Positions 1 to 5,570 of a stretch of 5,570 bases of DNA are shown here, one piece after another. The stretch comes from Lachnospiraceae bacterium (GTDB taxonomy: Bacteria; Bacillota; Clostridia; Lachnospirales; Lachnospiraceae): positions 1 through 5,570 of the forward strand of contig WQST01000170.1 of assembly GCA_009787745.1 (NCBI GenBank), in the 5' to 3' direction. Positions within the stretch are counted from its first letter, which is position 1. Each line of letters opens with the position of its first letter. A program made the translations under genes and the position numbers. A model generated the notes under the pieces. The model did not search any database, was not told the DNA's origin, and saw only the letters and a list, made by a program, of their open reading frames with translations.

Positions 1-1
1 C

Positions 2-1798
2 ATGCCCGAATCAATGAAAGGCTTAAAACGCACCCACCGCCTAACCGAACTCACAGAAGCCCACATCGGTGAAAACGTCACCGTGATGGGTTGGGTTCAA
101 AAGAACCGTAATAAAGGCGGAATCATCTTTATCGACCTGCGCGATATCACGGGAATCCTCCAGATAATCCTGGAAAAAGCCGATTGCGGCGCAGGAAACT
201 TCGCGAAAGGCGAAAAACTGCGCAGTGAATTTGTTATCGCCGTCAGCGGTATCATCGAGAAAAGGTCAGGGGCAATAAATGAAAATATCGCAACAGGTTC
301 GATCGAACTAAGGGCGCGAAATATCACCATTTTATCCGAAGCAGAAACCCCGCCTTTCCCTATTGAATTAGGCTCCCGCACCAAAGAGGAATTACGCCTT
401 AAATACCGCTTTTTAGACCTTCGCCGCCCTGATTTACAAAAAAACCTAATCTTAAGAAGTAAAATTGCAGCCGACATCCGCGCATTTTTGGTTAGCGAAA
501 ATTTCCTTGAGATCGAAACCCCGATCTTAAATAAATCAACCCCCGAAGGCGCTAGGGATTACCTTGTCCCAAGCCGCGTTCACCCGGGGACATTTTACGC
601 CCTGCCGCAATCGCCCCAGCTTTTTAAACAGCTTCTGATGTGCTCAGGGTACGACCGCTATTTCCAAATCGCCAGATGCTTCCGCGATGAAGATTTACGT
701 GCCGACCGCCAGCCCGAATTTACACAAATTGACTTGGAAATGTCATTTGCCGATGTGGATGATGTCATTTCGGTCAATGAAAGCTTGCTGAAAGAGGTGT
801 GTAAAAATGCCATTGGTATTGATCTTGCTTTACCGTTACCGCGCATGACATGGGCGGAGGCGATGAACCGTTACGGCAGCGATAAACCCGACACCCGTTT
901 CGGAATGGAGTTAAAAGATGTTTCTTTAGCGGTTAAAAACTGTGAGTTTGCCGTTTTCTCAGGCGCTCTTTCTAATGGCGGTTCAGTTCGCGGCATAAAT
1001 GCCAAAGGGCAAGGGGAAATGCCGCGCAAAAAAATCGACGCGCTGGTTGATTTCGCCAAAGGCTACGGCGCCAAAGGACTTGCCTATTTGGCGGTTCAAG
1101 CCGACGGAAGCTACAAGTCGTCTTTCGCTAAATTCATGAGCGAAGATGAATTGACCGAACTGGTCAACGAAATGAAAGCGGAAGCAGGCGACCTCTTACT
1201 ATTCGCCGCCGACCGAAATGATTTAGTCTATAGCGTTTTAGGCGCGCTCCGTTTAGAACTGGCATCACAAATGAACTTAATTGATGAAAATAAATTCAAT
1301 TTTATCTGGATTACCGAATTTCCGCTATTACAGTATAGTGAGGAAGAAAACCGCTATGTCGCCGTCCATCACCCTTTCACAATGCCGATGGATGAAGACC
1401 TTGACTTGCTTGACAGCAGTGACAAACTCGGTGAAATCCGCGCCAAAGCATACGATATCGTTCTAAACGGAACGGAACTTGGCGGCGGTTCCGTGCGTAT
1501 TTATCAAAGCGATATTCAAGAAAAAATGTTTGCCATTTTAGGCCTTAGCAAAGAAGAAGCAAATGACCGTTTCGGCTTTTTGCTGGATGCCTTCAAATAT
1601 GGAGTTCCGCCCCATGCCGGATTGGCATACGGACTTGACCGTCTGGTCATGCTTTTAACGAAAGCGGAATCAATCCGTGAAGTAATCGCTTTTCCGAAAG
1701 TAAAGGACGCCTCGTGTCTTTTAACGAATGCGCCCGATGCCGTCGATGAAAAGCAATTAGACGAGCTGAATATTAGCATAAAGCATAATAACAGTTGA
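2..1798 (+). CDS. aspS: Aspartyl-tRNA synthetase (class II, bacterial type)
   Basis: This cytoplasmic enzyme activates aspartate with ATP and loads it onto tRNA-Asp. The 598 residues match the usual bacterial length of about 590. The domains run in order. An N-terminal OB-fold that reads the anticodon spans about 10-115 (GWVQKNRNKGGIIFIDLRD). The class II core begins near 130, with motif 1 around 160-180 ending in TPEGARDYLVPSR. An aspartate-pocket segment QSPQLFKQ lies at 203-210. Motif 2 (FRDEDLRADRQPEFTQ) is at 227-242, with the ATP-contacting Arg228. The bacterial GAD insertion covers about 300-420. Motif 3 (GLAYGLDRL) is at 540-548, with Arg547. The ATG at base 2 is preferred because M-x-E-x-x-x-G-L-K-R-T resembles clostridial AspRS N-termini. 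The ATG at 14 is possible, and the upstream ribosome binding site lies outside the window. The next gene follows after 65 bases. Lys38 and Gly90 fall at positions tied to tRNA discrimination (see findings). Identity is very secure. Confidence 0.97.
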   Translation: MPESMKGLKRTHRLTELTEAHIGENVTVMGWVQKNRNKGGIIFIDLRDITGILQIILEKADCGAGNFAKGEKLRSEFVIAVSGIIEKRSGAINENIATGSIELRARNITILSEAETPPFPIELGSRTKEELRLKYRFLDLRRPDLQKNLILRSKIAADIRAFLVSENFLEIETPILNKSTPEGARDYLVPSRVHPGTFYALPQSPQLFKQLLMCSGYDRYFQIARCFRDEDLRADRQPEFTQIDLEMSFADVDDVISVNESLLKEVCKNAIGIDLALPLPRMTWAEAMNRYGSDKPDTRFGMELKDVSLAVKNCEFAVFSGALSNGGSVRGINAKGQGEMPRKKIDALVDFAKGYGAKGLAYLAVQADGSYKSSFAKFMSEDELTELVNEMKAEAGDLLLFAADRNDLVYSVLGALRLELASQMNLIDENKFNFIWITEFPLLQYSEEENRYVAVHHPFTMPMDEDLDLLDSSDKLGEIRAKAYDIVLNGTELGGGSVRIYQSDIQEKMFAILGLSKEEANDRFGFLLDAFKYGVPPHAGLAYGLDRLVMLLTKAESIREVIAFPKVKDASCLLTNAPDAVDEKQLDELNISIKHNNS

Positions 1799-1813
1799 AA
1801 GATTATCAAAAAT

Positions 1814-1834
1814 GTAATATCCTATAAGTAATAT
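1814..1834 (+). promoter_or_regulatory. Possible promoter/operator ahead of the hybrid kinase
   Basis: The short AT-rich spacer after aspS holds the heptamer GTAATAT twice (1814-1820 and 1828-1834), separated by seven bases. It also holds a -10-like TATAAG at 1823-1828. A weak -35-like TTATCA at 1803-1808 is only 14 bases upstream of TATAAG, and is 20 bases from TAATAT at 1829-1834. Neither spacing is ideal. This could be a weak promoter or a regulator site for the kinase gene, or simply AT-rich spacer. No terminator hairpin separates aspS from the kinase, so read-through from aspS is equally plausible. Confidence 0.2.
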
Positions 1835-1852
1835 TGTTTGTGTCATTAAATC

Positions 1853-1858
1853 GGGGGA
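1853..1858 (+). promoter_or_regulatory. Ribosome binding site that fixes the kinase start
   Basis: A purine run GGGGGA ends five bases before the ATG at 1864, and that ATG opens directly into a Lys-Lys then hydrophobic N-terminus. The longer in-frame possibility, a TTG at 1834, has no Shine-Dalgarno-like sequence ahead of it and would add ten unremarkable residues. The ATG at 1864 is therefore the better start. Confidence 0.7.
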
Positions 1859-1863
1859 TTCTG

Positions 1864-4128
1864 ATGAAAAAAACAAAAGTATACATAAGCGTACTATTAT
1901 TTTTAGTTACTTTATTTCTTTGTTCCCAAAATCAACCAACTCATTTCACCGCAGAATCAAGCGCTAAACCTAACATATCGATAAGCCTTCCAATCGATAA
2001 TTTTGTCGGGGAAGAAGTCGGCAGGCAAGAAAAACGTTGGGAATTCAGTATGATTGTTTTACTTATTACTGTAATTATCCTTGCGGCGATTCTCTTTTTT
2101 TACAGTCGGACAAATGAAAAAAGGCTTATGGCGTTGGTTGAGGAACGAACAGGTGAGTTAATAATAGAATCAGAAAGGTTAAAAACAATTTTCGAGACAA
2201 TTCCTGATATGGCTTTTTGTATGGATAAAGATTTACGTTATATCATAACAAATAAGAAGATGCAAGAGCATTTTGGGTTTACCGAAGCCGATGCAATCGG
2301 TAAGATGGATTATGAAGTGCTGGAGATATCGGATGATGTGGTCGAAAGGTTAAGCGCAATTAACAGACGTGTCGTCGCAGAAGTAAAACCAATCATTTAT
2401 GAAGATGTTGTTCCGAATGCAAACGGTGAAGACATCCATTTTGAGACGACGAAAGTTCCGCTTATTTATAATGGTAATGTTATCGGCTTAATGGGGATTG
2501 CCCGCGATATTACGAAGAGAAAAACGATGGAAGAGGAAGCTTTACAGGCGTCCCGGATGAAATCGTCATTCTTGGCGAATATGAGTCATGAACTTAGGTC
2601 GCCTTTAAATGTCATTATCGGTTTAACGGACCTTAGCCTTGAGGAAGAGGGGCTGAGTAATACGCTGTCGGCGAATCTTCAAAGTATCGGCAACGCCGGG
2701 CGAACTTTATTAAGCATTGTAAACGATATCCTTGACCTTTCCAAAATAGAATCGGGAAAACTCAGTTTGGTACCGGTAAATTACGAAACGCCAAGCCTTT
2801 TAAACGATATTATTGTCCTAACCAAAACCTATATCGGTGAAAAGCCGATTAGATTCCGTCTTTTGATATCTGAGGAATTTCCGGTTAAGCTATATGGTGA
2901 TGAGTTAAGAATCAAAGAAATTCTTACGAATCTTTTATCAAATGCCGTAAAATACACGAATAGCGGAGAAATTATTCTTGAACTTGAATGTTGCAGGGAA
3001 AAAGATTTTATTTGGTTTAAAGCAGTGATAAAAGATACGGGAATTGGCATAAAACAAAATGAGATAGAAGACTTATTCTTAGATTATTATCAAGCAGATC
3101 AGCGTTCCAACCGCCATATCAGCGGCACGGGACTGGGCTTGCCGATAACCAAAAAAATGGTTGAAATGATGAACGGCAGTATTTGTGTTGAAAGTGAGTA
3201 CGGAAAAGGCAGTACTTTTACCGTCACAGTTAAGCAAGGGTACTTAAGCGATCAAATGATTGGTAAAAATGTCGCCTTAAGCTTAAGTGAGTTCCATTAT
3301 CATGATGAAAAGCAGAAAGAGCTGCATCGACTGGAACGCGTTGATTTAAGCGGTAAAAGAGTTTTGGTGGTTGATGATATCCAGAATAACCTCGATGTCG
3401 CCGCAGGGCTTCTCAAAAAATATGGTATGCAAGTCGACTGTTTGCTTAGCGGCAGGGCGGCAATTAATATGCTCGAAGCGGGAACGAAAATTTATGATTT
3501 GATTTTTATGGATCATATGATGCCTGAAATGGATGGGATCGAAGCGGTTAAATATATCAGAGCAATTGACTCAGACTTTGCTAGAAATGTAACGATTATT
3601 GCCCTTACCGCGAATGCCGTATCAGGAGCGAAAGAGTTGTTTTTGGGAAACGGCTTTCAGGACTTTTTGTCGAAGCCGATTAGTGTCATGAATCTTGATA
3701 AAATCCTGAAAAAGTGGGTTAAGGAAAATGATGAAGTACAGAAGACGGAAATAAAAAGAAAATTAAGCGACCTTAAAAAAATCGATTATCATAAAGCGAT
3801 GCTGATGTATGACGGCGACGAGGAAATATTAGAAGCGATTATTGCGTCCTTTATGTCTAATACGAGTTCGATTACCGAAAATATGAAAAAGCTTTTTGCA
3901 GAATTAACTGCAGGTGATGTGAACGCGGAAGATAAGCGGCTTAATGATTTCGGGATATTGGCGCATGGGATAAAAGGTTCTTGCTCAAGTATCGCCGCCG
4001 AAAAGGCACGTTTAGCCGCATATAACTTAGAAATGGCGGCTAAATCATATGAACTTGATAAGTGCCGCGAATTATTCCCGATATTTTTGCAAGAAATAGA
4101 TGATTTGCTCTCAGAGCTTTCATGCTAA
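1864..4128 (+). CDS. Membrane hybrid sensor histidine kinase (PAS-HisKA-HATPase-REC-HPt)
   Basis: This 754-residue protein carries a whole His-Asp-His phosphorelay in one chain, like the ArcB/BarA class. Residues 5-20 form a first membrane segment or uncleaved signal. About 40 extracytoplasmic residues follow, then a second TM at 62-80 and a short linker helix (EERTGEL, 93-99). A PAS domain covers about 102-218, ending in the typical GIARDITKRK. HisKA is at 230-300, with phospho-acceptor His242 in SHELRSPLN. The ATPase shows the N box (EILTNLLSNAVKYT, Asn360), G1 DTGIGI at 391-396 and G2 GTGLGL at 421-426. The receiver covers about 497-620, with Asp504/505, phospho-acceptor Asp550, Thr582 and Lys604. 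A C-terminal HPt (about 640-754) has His701 in HGIKGS. Every key residue is present, so it should be active. Signal and output partner are unknown: no response regulator is adjacent, and the tiny ectodomain suggests that the PAS or membrane does the sensing. The final acceptor is probably encoded elsewhere. Confidence 0.95.
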   Translation: MKKTKVYISVLLFLVTLFLCSQNQPTHFTAESSAKPNISISLPIDNFVGEEVGRQEKRWEFSMIVLLITVIILAAILFFYSRTNEKRLMALVEERTGELIIESERLKTIFETIPDMAFCMDKDLRYIITNKKMQEHFGFTEADAIGKMDYEVLEISDDVVERLSAINRRVVAEVKPIIYEDVVPNANGEDIHFETTKVPLIYNGNVIGLMGIARDITKRKTMEEEALQASRMKSSFLANMSHELRSPLNVIIGLTDLSLEEEGLSNTLSANLQSIGNAGRTLLSIVNDILDLSKIESGKLSLVPVNYETPSLLNDIIVLTKTYIGEKPIRFRLLISEEFPVKLYGDELRIKEILTNLLSNAVKYTNSGEIILELECCREKDFIWFKAVIKDTGIGIKQNEIEDLFLDYYQADQRSNRHISGTGLGLPITKKMVEMMNGSICVESEYGKGSTFTVTVKQGYLSDQMIGKNVALSLSEFHYHDEKQKELHRLERVDLSGKRVLVVDDIQNNLDVAAGLLKKYGMQVDCLLSGRAAINMLEAGTKIYDLIFMDHMMPEMDGIEAVKYIRAIDSDFARNVTIIALTANAVSGAKELFLGNGFQDFLSKPISVMNLDKILKKWVKENDEVQKTEIKRKLSDLKKIDYHKAMLMYDGDEEILEAIIASFMSNTSSITENMKKLFAELTAGDVNAEDKRLNDFGILAHGIKGSCSSIAAEKARLAAYNLEMAAKSYELDKCRELFPIFLQEIDDLLSELSC

Positions 4129-4137
4129 TATTTCATA

Positions 4138-5346
4138 CTACCATATTTTCCTGATAACGCCGAATATCGTTAAGGAGAAACCGATTAGTGCCGAAAAAGA
4201 AAAAACAAGCAGGATGAAATTAGCCGAAAGACCGTTTGCCAACAATGCAGAGGTAATAAGGTTGCCTAAAAAGCTTGCTAACGACACCGTGACCGCGGCA
4301 TATGTCGTGACCGCGGTAGAACGAATCCGCTCATCAAGGATATGCGAAAGGTAGCTCATTGAGGCAGGGAGCAAGACGGCGTATGACAGTCCTTGGAGCG
4401 CCTGAATATAAATCATCCCGTTCACGGTATCGATTGATGCCGTGATAAACATCCGCAGAACATAAATCACACTGCAAAAAGCGAAAATCTTCGAAAATCC
4501 GATCTTTTTCAGAATCAAAGCCATTAAAAACATCATCGGAACTTCACTTCCCGCCATAATAGCCGTGGCTGTCCCGATGTGTGCGGCAGTCCCGCCTAAG
4601 TCGGGAATAATCAATTGGATAAGCGTTCCCATAGTATAGTTACAGATGAGAAGAGAAAACGAAACAGTCAAAAGCAGGTTATATTGCTTTGAAGAAAAGA
4701 GCAGTTTAACAGCTGCGAGCCCTTTTATTTGCGGCAGCGGGTTTTCTTTAGAATCCGCTTTTAAATTGCGTTTGGCAGGGCGAAAAGTGAGTGCCGCCAA
4801 GACCGCGATAATAAAAGCGGCACTGCCGATAAAGAAACGGAGATTATGCCCGAACGCGAGCGTTAACATACCTGTAATTTGTGCGGATAAAGCATAACTT
4901 AAGGAACCTGTACCGCGCAAAAGCCCATAGTTAATCTCGGGATATTCTTGTTTAAGTCCGACAATCCACGCATCTAAAAATCCGCCGACAGGTACGGCCG
5001 TTAGTGTTATCACCGCCAAATTGATTAAAATTAAGCCCACATTTCCTGACGCAAGCAAAAACGGTGATAACACAAAAATTATTGCCCCTGCTATCAAGAA
5101 TAAAATCGTCATCTTTTTTTCGGAGATGAACCGATCACATAAATATCCCATAAAAGGCTGGGTCACAATCGTAATAACCGACATGGCAGTCATAGCCGCG
5201 GCGGCGGCGCTGTCGGACCATCCATAATCGACCAGAGTCGTCACCATAAAGGCATAATATGTACAACAACCGAACCAATACGCGGCTTGCAGCATCATCC
5301 CCTGAATAGTAATTTTACGAATCGGATTACTCAAATTGAACCTCAT
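4138..5346 (-). CDS. Major facilitator superfamily transporter, MFS_1-like/HcaT-LacY type
   Basis: This is a 402-residue inner-membrane secondary transporter, likely a proton symporter or exporter of an unknown small molecule. About twelve hydrophobic segments are visible, six on each side of a charged central loop (RPAKRNLKADSKENPLPQ). The loop between TM2 and TM3 has the MFS motif A form, GYLCDRFISEKK. Before TM5, the stretch NYGLLRGTGSLSYAL resembles the 'RLWGSxGYA' signature. Towards TM10-11, the run QALQGLSYAVLLPASMSYL, then a loop DERIRSTA, matches MFS_1-like (phenylpropionate/oligosaccharide symporter-type) proteins. Substrate cannot be told from sequence. The gene converges on the kinase gene with nine bases between stops. 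The start is uncertain: the ATG at 5346 is chosen because the in-frame ATG at 5367 (409 residues) directly abuts the terminator T-run. Neither has a good Shine-Dalgarno sequence. The family call is firm; the subfamily is moderate. Confidence 0.9.
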   Translation of the reverse strand: MRFNLSNPIRKITIQGMMLQAAYWFGCCTYYAFMVTTLVDYGWSDSAAAAAMTAMSVITIVTQPFMGYLCDRFISEKKMTILFLIAGAIIFVLSPFLLASGNVGLILINLAVITLTAVPVGGFLDAWIVGLKQEYPEINYGLLRGTGSLSYALSAQITGMLTLAFGHNLRFFIGSAAFIIAVLAALTFRPAKRNLKADSKENPLPQIKGLAAVKLLFSSKQYNLLLTVSFSLLICNYTMGTLIQLIIPDLGGTAAHIGTATAIMAGSEVPMMFLMALILKKIGFSKIFAFCSVIYVLRMFITASIDTVNGMIYIQALQGLSYAVLLPASMSYLSHILDERIRSTAVTTYAAVTVSLASFLGNLITSALLANGLSANFILLVFSFSALIGFSLTIFGVIRKIW

Positions 5347-5365
5347 TTCTGATTTGCCATAGTGC

Positions 5366-5397
5366 ATAAAAACCGGCGCCGATATAGATGGCGCCGG
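5366..5397 (-). terminator. Rho-independent terminator after hppA
   Basis: A perfect eight-base-pair, all-GC stem (CCGGCGCC at 5373-5380 pairing with GGCGCCGG at 5390-5397) encloses a nine-base loop. On the minus strand it is followed by TTTTTAT. It lies about 30 bases past the pyrophosphatase stop codon, so it should end hppA transcription. The plus strand has no T-run after the stem, so it works in one direction only. Its T-run touches the upstream candidate ATG of the transporter gene, so it also sits where an attenuator for that gene would be. Confidence 0.85.
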
Positions 5398-5428
5398 AAT
5401 AAATAACTTGTAGCCGTCGTGCGATAGC

Positions 5429-5570
5429 TTAGAATAATCCGAACAGATTAGTCAAGGCAACGAAGACGATGGAAACTGTACAGGAAACCGTAATAACGTT
5501 ATTGAATGACGGACCTGCGGTATCTTTGAGCGGGTCGCCGACAGTATCGCCGATAACAGCCGCTTTATGG
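5429..5570 (-). CDS. hppA: Membrane-bound ion-translocating pyrophosphatase, C-terminal fragment
   Basis: Only the last 46 residues and the TAA stop lie in the window; the gene enters from the right edge. The fragment begins HKAAVIGDTVGDPLKDTAGP, the highly conserved C-terminal motif of membrane pyrophosphatases. Its two Asp (GDT, GDP) and its Lys (PLK) belong to the set that binds Mg-pyrophosphate in the family. A final hydrophobic TM helix (about 20 residues, ending NLFGLF) follows. The enzyme hydrolyses pyrophosphate and pumps H+ or Na+ across the membrane. The residue that sets potassium dependence lies upstream of the window, so subtype and ion cannot be told. Truncation is due to the window edge, not a mutation. 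Small departures from the commonest form (Leu for Phe in DPFKD, Ala for Ser in DTSGP) look conservative. Confidence 0.93.
   Translation of the reverse strand, partial: HKAAVIGDTVGDPLKDTAGPSFNNVITVSCTVSIVFVALTNLFGLF

Noticed and set aside
1834..1863. TTG start at 1834 giving a kinase ten residues longer.
   Set aside because: It has no ribosome binding site. The ATG at 1864 has GGGGGA at good spacing and begins a normal membrane-anchor N-terminus.
1864..1929. Kinase N-terminus as a lipoprotein signal (Cys20).
   Set aside because: The residues before the Cys are Leu-Phe-Leu rather than a small-residue lipobox such as L-A-G/A-C, so an uncleaved membrane segment is more likely.
3276..3287. Perfect 12-base palindrome CTTAAGCTTAAG inside the kinase gene.
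   Set aside because: It lies in the coding linker between the ATPase and receiver domains and encodes ordinary Leu-Ser-Leu-Ser residues. Nothing suggests a protein binding site, and chance is enough.
4100..4354. Plus-strand open frame of 84 codons overlapping the kinase end and the transporter gene.
   Set aside because: It is antisense to the well-supported transporter gene, has no recognisable domain and its composition fits a shadow frame. The same applies to the other short frames opposite aspS, the kinase and the transporter.
5366..5397. The GC-rich hairpin as a bidirectional terminator or riboswitch element.
   Set aside because: The T-run is only on the minus-strand side, and a single eight-base-pair stem has no further conserved architecture suggesting an aptamer.
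1..5570. Search for a novel defence, mobile or biosynthetic system across the window.
   Set aside because: The genes belong to well-known families (AspRS, hybrid kinase, MFS transporter, membrane pyrophosphatase). No transposase, integrase, array, toxin pair or long repeat is visible.

Overview
The window reads as ordinary chromosome from an anaerobic, Clostridia-like Firmicute. Three things point there. The AspRS N-terminus (M-x-E-x-x-x-G-L-K-R-T) and its motifs look clostridial. The hybrid kinase has the 'DYxQAD...NRxIxGTGLGL...KMVEMMNGxIxVESEYGKGS' style common in clostridial hybrid kinases. The far end carries a membrane pyrophosphatase, which is widespread in such anaerobes. This is lineage inference from remembered family patterns, not a database result.

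Layout. (1) 2-1798, plus strand: essentially complete aspS, aspartyl-tRNA synthetase. (2) 1799-1863: a 65-base AT-rich spacer with a repeated heptamer, a possible weak promoter and a clear ribosome binding site. (3) 1864-4128, plus strand: a membrane-anchored tripartite hybrid sensor kinase (two TM segments, PAS, HisKA, HATPase_c, receiver, HPt) with all phosphorelay residues intact and no response regulator beside it. (4) 4138-5346 (or 5367), minus strand: a 12-TM major facilitator transporter of the MFS_1-like/HcaT-LacY type, convergent with the kinase and separated from it by only nine bases. (5) 5366-5397: a strong rho-independent terminator on the minus strand. (6) 5429-5570, minus strand: the C-terminal 46 residues of a membrane-bound pyrophosphatase (hppA), too short for any usual length cutoff but unmistakable from its pyrophosphate-binding motif.

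How the genes relate. The plus-strand pair could be cotranscribed, but no functional link between AspRS and the kinase is evident. On the minus strand, hppA lies upstream of the transporter. A terminator sits between them, so the transporter probably depends on read-through or on a promoter I cannot identify. No RNA genes, mobile elements, CRISPR arrays or long repeats were seen, and no stretch over 300 bases lacks a gene. I do not see a novel multi-gene system here. The most useful second looks are the terminator abutting the transporter start, the orphan kinase with an almost absent ectodomain, and the specificity-related positions of AspRS.
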